This document shows positions 1 to 8,594 of a DNA stretch of 64,000 bases, piece by piece; the stretch's first letter is position 1, and each line of letters opens with the position of its first letter. The position numbers and the translations under genes are program-made. Source of the DNA: Pseudomonas sp. PDM16 (GTDB lineage: Bacteria; Pseudomonadota; Gammaproteobacteria; Pseudomonadales; Pseudomonadaceae). Below the pieces are notes generated by a model, which was given only the letters and a program-made list of their open reading frames with translations, was not told where the DNA came from and did not search any database. The stretch covers positions 406,821 to 470,820 of the forward strand of contig NZ_JACVAM010000005.1 of assembly GCF_014851865.1 (NCBI RefSeq). Direction: 5' to 3'.

Positions 1-651
1 GTGCTGCTCGGCCCGGACGGCGCTTTCGCCGGCATGGCGCCTGGCAGCGTGCTGGTCGATCACACTACTGCCTCGGCCAACGTCGCCCGTGAGCTGGCCG
101 CCATTGCAGCGGAGAAGGGACTGGGCTTCCTCGATGCGCCGGTGTCCGGCGGCCAGGCCGGTGCGGAGAACGGCATGCTGACGGTGATGGTCGGTGGCGA
201 GGAAGCTATTTATAAGCGCGCCGAGCCGGTGATCGAGGCCTACGCCAAGATGGTCAAGCTGATGGGGCCGGTGGGCAGCGGTCAGTTGACCAAGATGGTC
301 AACCAGATCTGCATCGGTGGCCTGGTCCAGGGGCTGGCAGAGGCACTGCACTTCGCCCAGTGCGCCGGCCTGGATGGACACGCGGCGATGGAGGTGATCA
401 GCAAGGGCGCCGCCCAGTCCTGGCAATTGGAGAACCGCCACCAGACCATGCTGGAAGGCAAGTATGACTTCGGTTTCGCCGTGGACTGGATGCGCAAGGA
501 TCTGTCGATCCTGCTGGAAGAGGCCCGCCGCAATGGTGCGCAACTGCCGGTGACGGCACTGGTCGACCAGTTCTACTCCGACGTACAGGCCATTGGTGGT
601 GGCCGCTGGGATACATCCAGCCTGATCGCCCGCCTTAAGCAGCGCTCCTGA
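1..651 (+). CDS. NAD(P)-dependent oxidoreductase, 3-hydroxyisobutyrate dehydrogenase family (5'-truncated by the window edge)
   Basis: The visible 216 residues are the C-terminal three quarters of a beta-hydroxyacid dehydrogenase. The family is usually about 290 residues, so the N-terminal Rossmann half with its glycine-rich NAD motif lies before base 1, and the GTG at base 1 is internal. The substrate-binding signature DAPVSGGQAGAENG is followed by the catalytic-lysine helix (GQLTKMVNQI, near visible residue 98) and the all-alpha dimerisation domain. Such enzymes oxidise or reduce small beta-hydroxyacids such as 3-hydroxyisobutyrate or tartronate semialdehyde in the cytosol. The substrate cannot be fixed from this part. 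A short hairpin without a T tract (663–680) follows the stop. Confidence 0.85.
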   Translation: MLLGPDGAFAGMAPGSVLVDHTTASANVARELAAIAAEKGLGFLDAPVSGGQAGAENGMLTVMVGGEEAIYKRAEPVIEAYAKMVKLMGPVGSGQLTKMVNQICIGGLVQGLAEALHFAQCAGLDGHAAMEVISKGAAQSWQLENRHQTMLEGKYDFGFAVDWMRKDLSILLEEARRNGAQLPVTALVDQFYSDVQAIGGGRWDTSSLIARLKQRS

Positions 652-732
652 GTCCGCTATGTCCGTCCGACCGCGGACGGGCTTCCTGGCGCCATTCGCC
701 GCCCATCCCGACGCGCTGGGTCGCTGCTGCCC

Positions 733-1074
733 TCAGGTGCGAAAGATAAAGTACACCGCACCGAGCAGGCACAGGCCCGCCCACAGGTAGTCCAGCTTCA
801 GCGGCTGCTGCATCACGTAGACGCTGAAGGGGACGAATACCGCCAGGGTGATGACCTCCTGCATGATCTTCAACTGGCCGACCGACATCTCGGTGTAACC
901 GATGCGGTTGGCCGGCACCATGATCAGGTACTCGAACAGCGCGATGCCCCAGCTGACCAATGCCGCCACCAGCCACGGCTTGCTGTTCATGGTCTTCAGG
1001 TGGCCGTACCAGGCGAAGGTCATGAAAATGTTGGACAGGGTGAGCAAGGCTGCGGTTTGCATCCAGACCGGCAT
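733..1074 (-). CDS. DUF486/DMT-family small integral membrane protein
   Basis: This 113-residue protein has four hydrophobic segments (about residues 4–22, 30–48, 68–86 and 92–110). Motifs such as FMTFAWYGHLK and PANRIGY are typical of the DUF486 family, which is grouped with small drug/metabolite transporters. I start it at ATG 1074 (MPVWMQTAALL); the frame stays open upstream, but that extension is proline- and arginine-rich and unlike the family. It is divergent from the GH31 gene, with 71 bases between the two starts. Substrate and physiological role are not known to me. Confidence 0.8.
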   Translation of the reverse strand: MPVWMQTAALLTLSNIFMTFAWYGHLKTMNSKPWLVAALVSWGIALFEYLIMVPANRIGYTEMSVGQLKIMQEVITLAVFVPFSVYVMQQPLKLDYLWAGLCLLGAVYFIFRT

Positions 1075-1145
1075 GGCGATGTTCTCGTCAGTGGAAAGCA
1101 ACAAGCCTAGATAGCTAAGCGCGACCGGCCAAGCCTCGGTTGCCA

Positions 1146-3389
1146 ATGATCGATTCGAAGGGGAAGGGCGTGGGCAAGTGGATTCGGGGTGGAGCGTTGT
1201 TGGGCGTGACTGGTGTCGCGGCGCTGGCGGCCTGGAGTGGCTGGCAGGCCTGGCAGCAGCGCCCTGTCTGGGCCGAGCTGGAGGTGGTGCCAGCACTGGT
1301 GACGGAGCAGGGCTTCGACCTGGGGCGCCATCGCTTGGAGTGGGATGGCCAGCGCCTGCGACTGGTCGATGGTGCGCGCCTGCTGTGGGCCAGCGAGGGC
1401 GGCTTCCTTGCCGCCGGCTTCGGTCATGAAGACGTGGAGGAGCACCGCGGCGCGATGTTCGTCGAGGAGCGCCGCGAGCTGCTCTGCCGCCGCCAGAGCC
1501 TGGAGGCCATCGAGCAGCGCGGCGCGCGCTTGTTGCTACGCGGTAGCCTGGGGTGTGCTGACGGCAGCGAAACCGGCTATGCGCTGATCCTTGAGGACGA
1601 TGGCGAGCGCGGCATACGCCTGGTCGTGGCGCTGGACGACGAGCGCCTAAATCGTATCTATCTCAGCTGGCAGCGTGAGCCGGATGAGCGTTTTCATGGT
1701 TTCGGCGAACAGTTCAGTGCCTTCGACCTGACCGGCCGGCGCCTGCCGATTCTGGTGCAGGAGCAGGGTGTGGGTCGTGGCCTGCAGCCCATCACCTTTG
1801 CCGCCAACCTGACTGCTCGCGCCGGCGGGGACTGGTGGACCAGTTATGCGCCGGTGCCGCATTATCTGAGTAGCAAAGGGCGCAGCTTCTTCAGTGAATC
1901 CGGCGCTTACCAGGTATTCGATCTGCGCGATAAGCGCCGCGTGCAGCTGGAGGTGCATGCCGGCCAGTTGGCGGCGCGCATCTACACCGCTGCCGACAGC
2001 GCCGGGCAGATCGCCCAGCACACCGCAGTGGTCGGGCGCATGCCGCCGCTGCCGGCCTGGACCCAGCGCGGTGCCATAGTCGGGCTGCAGGGCGGCACCG
2101 CTCGGGTGCGCGGCATTCTGGATCAGCTCGATCAGGCTGGCGTGCCGCTGGCGGGCGTCTGGTTGCAGGATTGGGTTGGCCAGCGCACCACTAGTTTCGG
2201 CAAGCAGCTGTGGTGGAACTGGAGCCTGGATGAGCAGCATTACCCGAACTGGGCGACGCTCAATGCCGAACTGCAGGCGCGCGGTGTGCGCAGCCTGGCT
2301 TACGTCAATCCGTTTCTGGTAGATGTGAGCGAGAAGCCCGGTGTCGCGCGCAATCTCTACGCCGAAGCCCGCGAGCGTGGCTATCTGCTGCGTGACGGCA
2401 CAGGGCAACCGCTGTCGCTGCTCAACACCAGCTTCAGCGCCGGCATGCTCGATCTGAGCAATTCTGAGGCGCGCCAATGGCTGAAGCAGGTGCTGCGTGA
2501 GGAAATGCTGGCCATGGGTTTCTCCGGCTGGATGGCCGATTTTGGCGAAGCGCTGCCCTACGAGGCGCAGCTGGCCAGCGGCGAGCCGGCGGCGCTGGCG
2601 CACAACCGCTATCCCGAGGAATGGGCGCGACTCAATCGTGAGCTGCTGGACGAGGCGGACGGCCAGGGCGAGCTGTTCTTCTTCATGCGCTCGGCCTTCA
2701 GTCGCAGTCCTGGAATGACCACCAGCCTGTGGGCTGGCGATCAACTGGTGACCTGGGACGCCGATGATGGTCTGCACAGCGCGCTGCTGGGCATGCTTTC
2801 CGGCGGCCTGTCCGGTTTCAGCCTCAACCATAGTGATACCGGCGGCTACACCACCATCAGCCATCCATTGAAGGACTATCACCGCGACGAGGAGCTGTTG
2901 CTGCGCTGGATGGAGTTTTCCGCCTTTACCAGTCTGCTGCGCAGCCACGAGGGTAACCGCCCGGATGCCAACCAGCAGGTCTACAGCTCGCCAAAGCTGC
3001 TGGCCCAGTTCGCCTGTAGCGCGCAGGTCTTCGCTGCATTGGCGCCCTATCGGCAGCAATTGATGGAAGAGGCCGCGCGCACCGGCATGCCGCTGATGCG
3101 ACCGCTGTGGCTGCAGTATCCGAATGATCCGGCCGGGCAGCAGGCGCTGCCGCGCAGCTTCCTACTTGGCGACCAGCTGCTGGTGGCGCCGGTGCTGGAG
3201 CCGGGCGTCGGCGAGCTGGAGGTGTTGCTGCCGGCCGGCAACTGGGTGCATCTGTGGTCGGGCAAAGTCTTGCAAGTGCGTGCTGGCGACCCGGTGAAGG
3301 TACCGGTGCCCGTGGGGCAGCCTGCGGTGTTCTATCCCGAAGGCGCCGCGATGGCGGCCAGCCTGGCGAAATTGCGTGACATCAGGTGA
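1146..3389 (+). CDS. Membrane-anchored glycoside hydrolase family 31 alpha-glycosidase (YihQ-like)
   Basis: The 747-residue protein starts at ATG 1146; an in-frame TTG six bases earlier is possible. A lysine/arginine-rich start followed by a hydrophobic stretch (about residues 13–32) looks like an uncleaved signal anchor, so the enzyme probably acts in the periplasm. The catalytic domain shows the GH31 nucleophile in WMADFGEALP and, 67 residues later, the acid/base Asp in WAGDQL, the same spacing I recall for E. coli YihQ. Of the YihQ sulfonate-binding residues, the Gln of LQDW, the Trp of LWWNW and the Tyr of GGYT are kept. The Arg equivalent to R301 is Gln here (TTSFGKQLWW). It is therefore an alpha-glycosidase of the sulfoquinovosidase branch with uncertain sugar specificity. 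Confidence 0.85.
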   Translation: MIDSKGKGVGKWIRGGALLGVTGVAALAAWSGWQAWQQRPVWAELEVVPALVTEQGFDLGRHRLEWDGQRLRLVDGARLLWASEGGFLAAGFGHEDVEEHRGAMFVEERRELLCRRQSLEAIEQRGARLLLRGSLGCADGSETGYALILEDDGERGIRLVVALDDERLNRIYLSWQREPDERFHGFGEQFSAFDLTGRRLPILVQEQGVGRGLQPITFAANLTARAGGDWWTSYAPVPHYLSSKGRSFFSESGAYQVFDLRDKRRVQLEVHAGQLAARIYTAADSAGQIAQHTAVVGRMPPLPAWTQRGAIVGLQGGTARVRGILDQLDQAGVPLAGVWLQDWVGQRTTSFGKQLWWNWSLDEQHYPNWATLNAELQARGVRSLAYVNPFLVDVSEKPGVARNLYAEARERGYLLRDGTGQPLSLLNTSFSAGMLDLSNSEARQWLKQVLREEMLAMGFSGWMADFGEALPYEAQLASGEPAALAHNRYPEEWARLNRELLDEADGQGELFFFMRSAFSRSPGMTTSLWAGDQLVTWDADDGLHSALLGMLSGGLSGFSLNHSDTGGYTTISHPLKDYHRDEELLLRWMEFSAFTSLLRSHEGNRPDANQQVYSSPKLLAQFACSAQVFAALAPYRQQLMEEAARTGMPLMRPLWLQYPNDPAGQQALPRSFLLGDQLLVAPVLEPGVGELEVLLPAGNWVHLWSGKVLQVRAGDPVKVPVPVGQPAVFYPEGAAMAASLAKLRDIR

Positions 3390-3447
3390 TGGAAGAGGTG
3401 GCGCGCAGGCGTTAAGATCGCCGCCGCTCAGTGCATGAGAGGTCTTC

Positions 3448-3699
3448 ATGGAGTGTCGTGCCGGCTGCGGTGCCTGTTGCATCGCGCCTTCCATCAGCTC
3501 ACCGATTCCCGGTCTGCCCAATGGCAAGGCCGCGGGCGAGCGCTGCCTGCACCTCACCGCCGAGTTTCTCTGCGCCATCTTCGGCCGTCCCGAGCGCCCG
3601 GATGTCTGCTCGGCCTTCTCCGCTGCGGACTACGTGTGTGGTGACAGTCGCGAAGAGGCGGTTCGTCTGATTGGCTGGCTGGAACAAGCCACCGCCTGA
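3448..3699 (+). CDS. YkgJ-family cysteine-cluster protein
   Basis: This 83-residue protein opens with a dense cysteine motif (ECRAGCGACC) and has further cysteines at about residues 33, 42, 54 and 64. This is the pattern of the YkgJ/UPF0153 putative zinc- or iron-chelating family. ATG 3448 is preceded by a GAGAGG Shine-Dalgarno-like sequence. No biochemical function is established for the family as far as I know. It lies between the GH31 and START-domain genes on the same strand, but the gaps (58 and 56 bases) give no strong evidence of an operon. Confidence 0.85.
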   Translation: MECRAGCGACCIAPSISSPIPGLPNGKAAGERCLHLTAEFLCAIFGRPERPDVCSAFSAADYVCGDSREEAVRLIGWLEQATA

Positions 3700-3755
3700 G
3701 CGAGTCGAACCCATGCCCGGCTTGGCTGCCAGCGGGCCAATATCCCCAAGGAGCA

Positions 3756-4364
3756 ATGATGATTGCATTGAGTCGAGTGGCCACCGTTTGTGGCCTGAGC
3801 CTGTTGGCGAGTGGCCTGGCCCATGCCGAAGACTGGAAGCTGGCCAAGGACGAGGATGGCATCAAGGTCTACCTGAGTGAGGTACCGGGCTCCAAGTACA
3901 AGGCCTACCGCGGTGTGACCACCATCGCCAGCAATGTGGCTACCCTGCGTAAGCTGCAGGAGGACGTGAAAGGCTCCTGCGCCTGGATTCACGCCTGTGC
4001 CGAGCAGAGCCTGCTCAAGCATGAAGGCGCCGAGAGCTGGGTCTACACTCGCTTCCAGATGCCCTGGCCCGTGGATGCCCGTGACTCAGTGCTGCATGTG
4101 GTGTCGGAGGAGGGAGTCGACGGCAGCCTGACCCGCAAGATGGATGGCCAGCCCAAGTACATTCCGGACGACAAGGACCATACTCGGGTGGCGAGCCTGG
4201 AGGGCTATTGGAGCCTGGTGCCGAAGGACGGCAAGGTCGAGGTGACCTACCAGGTGCACACCGAGCCGGGCGGCAGTGTGCCATCCTGGCTGGCCAACAG
4301 CTTCGTGGTGGATGCGCCGTTCAATACCCTGAAGGGGTTGCGCGACCTGGCCGAGAAGCGCTGA
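3756..4364 (+). CDS. Exported START-domain protein
   Basis: A cleavable signal peptide (about residues 1–24, ending LAHAED) precedes one START/lipid-transfer-like domain of about 175 residues. Its beginning (DWKLAKDEDGIKVY) and the WPVDARDSV segment resemble bacterial START proteins found throughout Pseudomonas. Such proteins form a hydrophobic pocket and are presumed to bind a lipid or other hydrophobic ligand in the periplasm; the ligand is unknown. Two ATGs at 3756 and 3759 follow a strong AAGGAG ribosome binding site. It converges on gltA, with a shared terminator between the two. Confidence 0.85.
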   Translation: MMIALSRVATVCGLSLLASGLAHAEDWKLAKDEDGIKVYLSEVPGSKYKAYRGVTTIASNVATLRKLQEDVKGSCAWIHACAEQSLLKHEGAESWVYTRFQMPWPVDARDSVLHVVSEEGVDGSLTRKMDGQPKYIPDDKDHTRVASLEGYWSLVPKDGKVEVTYQVHTEPGGSVPSWLANSFVVDAPFNTLKGLRDLAEKR

Positions 4365-4374
4365 GGCCGAAATG

Positions 4375-4408
4375 AAAAAAGGCTGCCAATTGGCAGCCTT
4401 TTCTTTGT
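4375..4408. terminator. Bidirectional intrinsic terminator between the START gene and gltA
   Basis: A perfect inverted repeat (GGCTGCCAA/TTGGCAGCC, 4381–4398) is preceded by six A residues and followed by TTTTCTTT. It can therefore end transcripts from both convergent genes. Confidence 0.85.
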
Positions 4409-4417
4409 CCGCAAGGC

Positions 4418-5707
4418 TTACTTACGGTCGTCCAGCTTGATGTAGTCACGCTGGGTGTAGCCGGTGTACAGCTGGCGCGGACGGCCGATCTTGTACGGGC
4501 TGGACAGCATTTCCTTCCAGTGCGAGATCCAGCCGACAGTACGCGACAGGGCGAAGATCACAGTGAACATGCTGGTCGGGATGCCGATGGCCTTGAGGAT
4601 GATGCCCGAGTAGAAGTCCACGTTCGGGTACAGGTTGCGCTCTTTGAAGTACGGATCGGTCAGGGCGATCTCTTCCAGACGCATGGCCAGTTCCAGCTGC
4701 GGGTCGTTGGTGATGCCCAGCTCGCTCAGGACTTCGTCGCAGGTCTGCTTCATCACGGTAGCGCGCGGGTCGCGGTTCTTGTACACGCGGTGACCGAAGC
4801 CCATCAGCTTGAACGGATCGTTCTTGTCCTTCGCCTTGGCAATGAACGTGTCGATGTTCTCGACGCTGCCGATCTCGTCCAGCATGGTCAGCACGGCTTC
4901 GTTGGCGCCGCCGTGGGCCGGGCCCCAGAGTGCGGCGATGCCGGCGGCGATACAGGCGAACGGGTTGGCACCCGAGGAGCCGGCCAGGCGCACGGTGGAA
5001 GTCGAGGCGTTCTGCTCATGGTCGGCGTGCAGGATGAAGATGCGGTCCATCGCCTTGGCCAGTACCGGGCTGATCGGTTTGATCTCGCACGGGGTGTTGA
5101 ACATCATGTGCAGGAAGTTTTCCGCGTAGTTCAGGTCGTTGCGCGGGTACATCATGGGCTGGCCCATGGAGTACTTGTAGGTCATGGCCGCGATGGTCGG
5201 CATCTTGGCGATCAGGCGCATGGCCGAGATCTCGCGGTGACGCGGATTATTGATGTCCAGCGAGTCGTGGTAGAAGGCGGAGAGGGCGCCGACCACGCCA
5301 CACATGATGGCCATCGGGTGCGCGTCGCGACGGAAGCCGTTGAAGAAGCTCTTCAGCTGCTCGTGCACCATGGTGTGGTTCTTGATGGTGCTGACGAATG
5401 TGGCCTTCTGCTCGGCAGTTGGCAGTTCGCCGTTCAGCAGCAGGTAGCAGGTTTCCAGGTAGTCGGACTTCTCGGCCAGCTGTTCGATGGGATAGCCGCG
5501 GTGCAGCAGGACGCCTGCGTCGCCGTCGATATAGGTGATCTTCGACTCGCAGGAGGCGGTCGACATAAAGCCAGGATCAAAGGTGAAGCGACCCGTGGCG
5601 GTCAGGCCCCTCACGTCGACAACATCGGGACCTACGGTGCCGGTCAATACGGGCAGCTCTACGGGGGCATTGCCCTCGATGATCAACTGCGCTTTTTTGT
5701 CAGCCAT
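4418..5707 (-). CDS. gltA: Citrate synthase (type II)
   Basis: This 429-residue hexameric-type citrate synthase condenses oxaloacetate and acetyl-CoA at the entry of the TCA cycle. Catalytic motifs are visible: an active-site His in FGHRVYKNRDPRA and the Asp region VDFYSG near the C terminus. I take ATG 5707 (MADKKAQL) because an ideal AGGAGG lies seven bases upstream; the frame stays open for 20 more codons with no ribosome binding site. It is transcribed divergently from sdhCDAB, the usual Pseudomonas arrangement, with its own sigma-70-like promoter at 5766–5793. Confidence 0.97.
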   Translation of the reverse strand: MADKKAQLIIEGNAPVELPVLTGTVGPDVVDVRGLTATGRFTFDPGFMSTASCESKITYIDGDAGVLLHRGYPIEQLAEKSDYLETCYLLLNGELPTAEQKATFVSTIKNHTMVHEQLKSFFNGFRRDAHPMAIMCGVVGALSAFYHDSLDINNPRHREISAMRLIAKMPTIAAMTYKYSMGQPMMYPRNDLNYAENFLHMMFNTPCEIKPISPVLAKAMDRIFILHADHEQNASTSTVRLAGSSGANPFACIAAGIAALWGPAHGGANEAVLTMLDEIGSVENIDTFIAKAKDKNDPFKLMGFGHRVYKNRDPRATVMKQTCDEVLSELGITNDPQLELAMRLEEIALTDPYFKERNLYPNVDFYSGIILKAIGIPTSMFTVIFALSRTVGWISHWKEMLSSPYKIGRPRQLYTGYTQRDYIKLDDRK

Positions 5708-5765
5708 GTTTGGCCTCCTGTTTATGCTTGAAATCATCAGAAGCCCCCCACGCAGGGCCCGGGAC

Positions 5766-5793
5766 ACTATAGAGACATAAATCTGAATGTCAA
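5766..5793 (-). promoter_or_regulatory. Sigma-70-type promoter of gltA
   Basis: Read on the minus strand, a perfect -35 TTGACA (5788–5793) is separated by 16 bases from a -10 TATAGT (5766–5771). This places the transcript start about 50 bases upstream of the gltA ATG. Apart from this promoter and the sdhC promoter, I see nothing further in the 348-base divergent gap 5708–6055. Confidence 0.75.
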
Positions 5794-5907
5794 TTTACTG
5801 GAACCCAGACAGCAGAGGGGTTTCAGCGCCTTTTTAGGACTTGGGGAAAGGCCTAATACGTCATTTATTAGTGGCGCGCAATCCGCTTTTCGGGGTGGGG
5901 CATTGCG

Positions 5908-5936
5908 TTGTCATTAGTTACCTAACTGTCTATACT
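5908..5936 (+). promoter_or_regulatory. Sigma-70-type promoter of the sdh-suc locus
   Basis: TTGTCA (5908–5913) and TATACT (5931–5936) are separated by exactly 17 bases and point toward sdhC. This implies a 5' leader of about 110 bases before the GTG start at 6056. Confidence 0.7.
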
Positions 5937-6055
5937 CTGCGCCCGGCCGTCAGGGGCTTAAAGGCCTACAATTAGACGGCTGGCACTCCCTTGGTGAGGG
6001 GTACCTGACCAGTGCACTTCCCGACAACTTGCCCTGCTTGTTAGGGGCCTCTAGT

Positions 6056-6442
6056 GTGAAAAAAGCCGTGAATAGCCAACGACCTGTAAACCTAGATCTC
6101 AGGACAATCAAACTCCCGATCACAGCTTATACGTCCATTCTGCACCGTGTTTCCGGTGTCATCCTCTTCCTGGGTATCGTCATCGTGCTGTTCGCACTCG
6201 ACAAATCCCTGGCCTCCGAGGAAGGCTTTGCAGAAGTTAAGGCGTGTCTTGCCAGTCCGCTGGCCAAGCTGATCATCTGGGGCTTGCTGTCCGCTCTGCT
6301 GTATCACCTGGTGGCCGGTGTACGCCACCTGATCATGGACTTGGGTGTCGGCGAGTCGCTGGAAGGCGGCAAGCTGGGCTCGAAGATCGTCATCGCCGTG
6401 TCGGTTGTGATCATCGTTCTGGCGGGGGTCTGGGTATGGTAA
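6056..6442 (+). CDS. sdhC: Succinate dehydrogenase cytochrome b556 subunit
   Basis: This 128-residue membrane subunit anchors succinate dehydrogenase (complex II) and helps form the heme b and quinone sites. Three hydrophobic helices are visible (about residues 27–47, 67–90 and 105–126). The heme-ligand segment HLVAGVRHLIMDLG and the N-terminal signature RPVNLDLRTIKLP are typical. I start at GTG 6056, with AGGGG upstream, because it gives the normal Pseudomonas length; GTG 6068 is an alternative. The end overlaps sdhD by seven bases, so translation is probably coupled. Confidence 0.93.
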   Translation: MKKAVNSQRPVNLDLRTIKLPITAYTSILHRVSGVILFLGIVIVLFALDKSLASEEGFAEVKACLASPLAKLIIWGLLSALLYHLVAGVRHLIMDLGVGESLEGGKLGSKIVIAVSVVIIVLAGVWVW

Positions 6443-6804
6443 CCAACGTAACCAATTTCTCGCGTTCGGGCCTCTATGACTGGATGGTTCAACGTGTCTC
6501 TGCGGTCGTTCTCGCGGCTTATTTCCTGTTCCTGATCGGTTTCGTGGTGACTCATTCGGGTCTCACCTACGCCGACTGGCATGGCCTGTTCTCCCACACT
6601 GCGATGCGCATCTTCAGCCTGCTGGCTCTGGTTGCTCTTATCGTGCACGCCTGGGTCGGTATGTGGACCATCACGACCGATTACCTGACGCCCATGGCTA
6701 TCGGCCGCTGGGCGACCGGTGTGCGTTTTCTCGTCCAGGCGGTTTGCGGCGTGCTTCAGTTCGTCGTGTTCGTCTGGGGTGTGCAGATCCTGTGGGGTTT
6801 CTGA
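6436..6804 (+). CDS. sdhD: Succinate dehydrogenase hydrophobic membrane anchor subunit
   Basis: A 122-residue, three-helix membrane subunit (about residues 18–38, 52–76 and 90–115). The segment HAWVGMWTITTDYL carries the conserved His and the Asp-Tyr pair of the quinone and heme pocket. With SdhC it anchors the catalytic SdhAB dimer in the inner membrane. The ATG lies inside the last codons of sdhC, and the stop is three bases before sdhA. Confidence 0.93.
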   Translation: MVTNVTNFSRSGLYDWMVQRVSAVVLAAYFLFLIGFVVTHSGLTYADWHGLFSHTAMRIFSLLALVALIVHAWVGMWTITTDYLTPMAIGRWATGVRFLVQAVCGVLQFVVFVWGVQILWGF

Positions 6805-6807
6805 TCC

Positions 6808-8583
6808 ATGTCTAGTATTCGTACTCTTCCTTATGACGCCATCATCGTCGGTGGCGGTGGTGCAGGCATGCGTGCCGCACTGCAACTGGCACAGGGTGGT
6901 CACAAGACCGCCGTGGTGACCAAGGTCTTTCCGACCCGTTCGCACACTGTTTCTGCTCAGGGCGGCATCACCTGCGCCATCGCGTCGGCCGACCCGAACG
7001 ACGATTGGCGCTGGCACATGTACGACACCGTCAAGGGCTCCGACTACATCGGTGACCAGGACGCGATCGAATACATGTGTTCCGTCGGCCCGGAAGCCGT
7101 GTTCGAGCTCGAGCACATGGGGCTGCCGTTCTCCCGTACCGAACAAGGCCGCATCTACCAGCGTCCGTTCGGTGGCCAGTCCAAGGGGCCGGATAATCCG
7201 TCTGTCCAGGCTGCCCGTACCTGCGCCGCGGCCGACCGTACCGGTCACGCCCTGTTGCACACCCTGTACCAGGCCAACCTGAAGGCTGGCACCTCGTTCC
7301 TCAACGAGTGGTACGCCGTTGACCTGGTGAAGAACCAGGACGGCGCGGTAGTCGGCGTCATCGCCATCTGCATCGAGACCGGCGAAACCGTCTACATCCG
7401 CTCCAAGGCCGTGGTTCTGGCCACCGGCGGTGCCGGTCGCATCTACTCCTCGACCACCAACGCCCTGATTAACACCGGCGACGGCGTGGGCATGGCCCTG
7501 CGTGCCGGCGTGCCGGTGCAGGACATCGAGATGTGGCAGTTCCATCCGACCGGCATCGCCGGCGCTGGTGTACTGGTCACCGAAGGTTGCCGTGGTGAAG
7601 GTGGTTACCTGATCAACGCCCATGGCGAGCGCTTCATGGAGCGTTACGCTCCGAACGCCAAAGACCTCGCTGGTCGTGATGTTGTGGCTCGCTCCATGGT
7701 CAAGGAAGTCATCGCCGGTAACGGCTGTGGCCCTGACAAGGATCACGTACTGCTGAAGCTCGATCACCTCGGCGAAGAAGTGCTGCACAGCCGCCTGCCC
7801 GGCATCTGTGAGCTGTCGAAGACCTTCGCCCATGTTGACCCGGTTGTCGCTCCGGTTCCGGTGATCCCGACCTGCCACTACATGATGGGCGGCGTTGCCA
7901 CCAACATTCATGGCCAGGCCATTACCCAGGATGCCAACGGTAACGACAAGATCATCGAAGGTCTGTTCGCTGTAGGTGAAGTGGCTTGCGTATCGGTACA
8001 CGGTGCCAACCGTCTGGGTGGTAACTCGCTGCTCGACCTGGTGGTATTCGGCCGTGCTGCTGGTCTACACCTGGAAAAAGCGCTGAAAGAAGGTGTTGAA
8101 GTTCGTGGTGCCAGCGAGACCGACATCGAGCAGTCGCTCAAGCGTCTGTCCGGCGTCAACGAGCGCAGCACCGGCGAAGACGTGGCTCCTCTGCGTAAAG
8201 AGCTGCAGGCCTGCATGCAGAACTACTTTGGTGTATTCCGTACCGGCGAATACATGAAGAAGGGCATTACCCAACTGGCCGATCTGCGCGAGCGTATCGC
8301 CAACGTCAAGATCTCCGATAAGAGCCAGGCCTTCAACACCGCGCGCATCGAGGCGCTGGAGTTGCAGAACCTGTTGGAAGTGGCCGAGGCCACTGCTATC
8401 GCTGCTGATACCCGTACCGAGTCCCGTGGCGCGCATGCCCGTGAAGACTACGAGGATCGCGATGATACCGATTGGCTGTGCCACTCCCTGTACTTCCCGG
8501 GTGAGAAGCGTGTTGCCAAACGCGCCGTCAACTTCGCGCCGAAGACTGTTCCGGCGTTCGAACCCAAAGTACGTACTTATTAA
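6808..8583 (+). CDS. sdhA: Succinate dehydrogenase flavoprotein subunit
   Basis: The 591-residue catalytic subunit oxidises succinate to fumarate and passes electrons to SdhB. The FAD-binding GGGGAG loop (residues 15–20), the covalent FAD-attachment His46 in TRSHTVSAQGG, and substrate-site segments such as FHPTGIAGAG and RLGGNSLLDLVVFG are all present. The length is normal. It is the third gene of the sdh operon and lies 11 bases before the sdhB ATG. Confidence 0.97.
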   Translation: MSSIRTLPYDAIIVGGGGAGMRAALQLAQGGHKTAVVTKVFPTRSHTVSAQGGITCAIASADPNDDWRWHMYDTVKGSDYIGDQDAIEYMCSVGPEAVFELEHMGLPFSRTEQGRIYQRPFGGQSKGPDNPSVQAARTCAAADRTGHALLHTLYQANLKAGTSFLNEWYAVDLVKNQDGAVVGVIAICIETGETVYIRSKAVVLATGGAGRIYSSTTNALINTGDGVGMALRAGVPVQDIEMWQFHPTGIAGAGVLVTEGCRGEGGYLINAHGERFMERYAPNAKDLAGRDVVARSMVKEVIAGNGCGPDKDHVLLKLDHLGEEVLHSRLPGICELSKTFAHVDPVVAPVPVIPTCHYMMGGVATNIHGQAITQDANGNDKIIEGLFAVGEVACVSVHGANRLGGNSLLDLVVFGRAAGLHLEKALKEGVEVRGASETDIEQSLKRLSGVNERSTGEDVAPLRKELQACMQNYFGVFRTGEYMKKGITQLADLRERIANVKISDKSQAFNTARIEALELQNLLEVAEATAIAADTRTESRGAHAREDYEDRDDTDWLCHSLYFPGEKRVAKRAVNFAPKTVPAFEPKVRTY

Positions 8584-8594
8584 GGGTGGCCACC

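Noticed and set aside
663..680. CCGTCCG/CGGACGG hairpin as a terminator after the first gene
   Set aside because: Seven-bp stem with no T tract; insufficient to call as a feature.
1146..3389. Calling the GH31 enzyme a sulfoquinovosidase
   Set aside because: The sulfonate-contacting Arg is Gln, and no sulfoglycolysis or sulfoquinovose transport genes are nearby.
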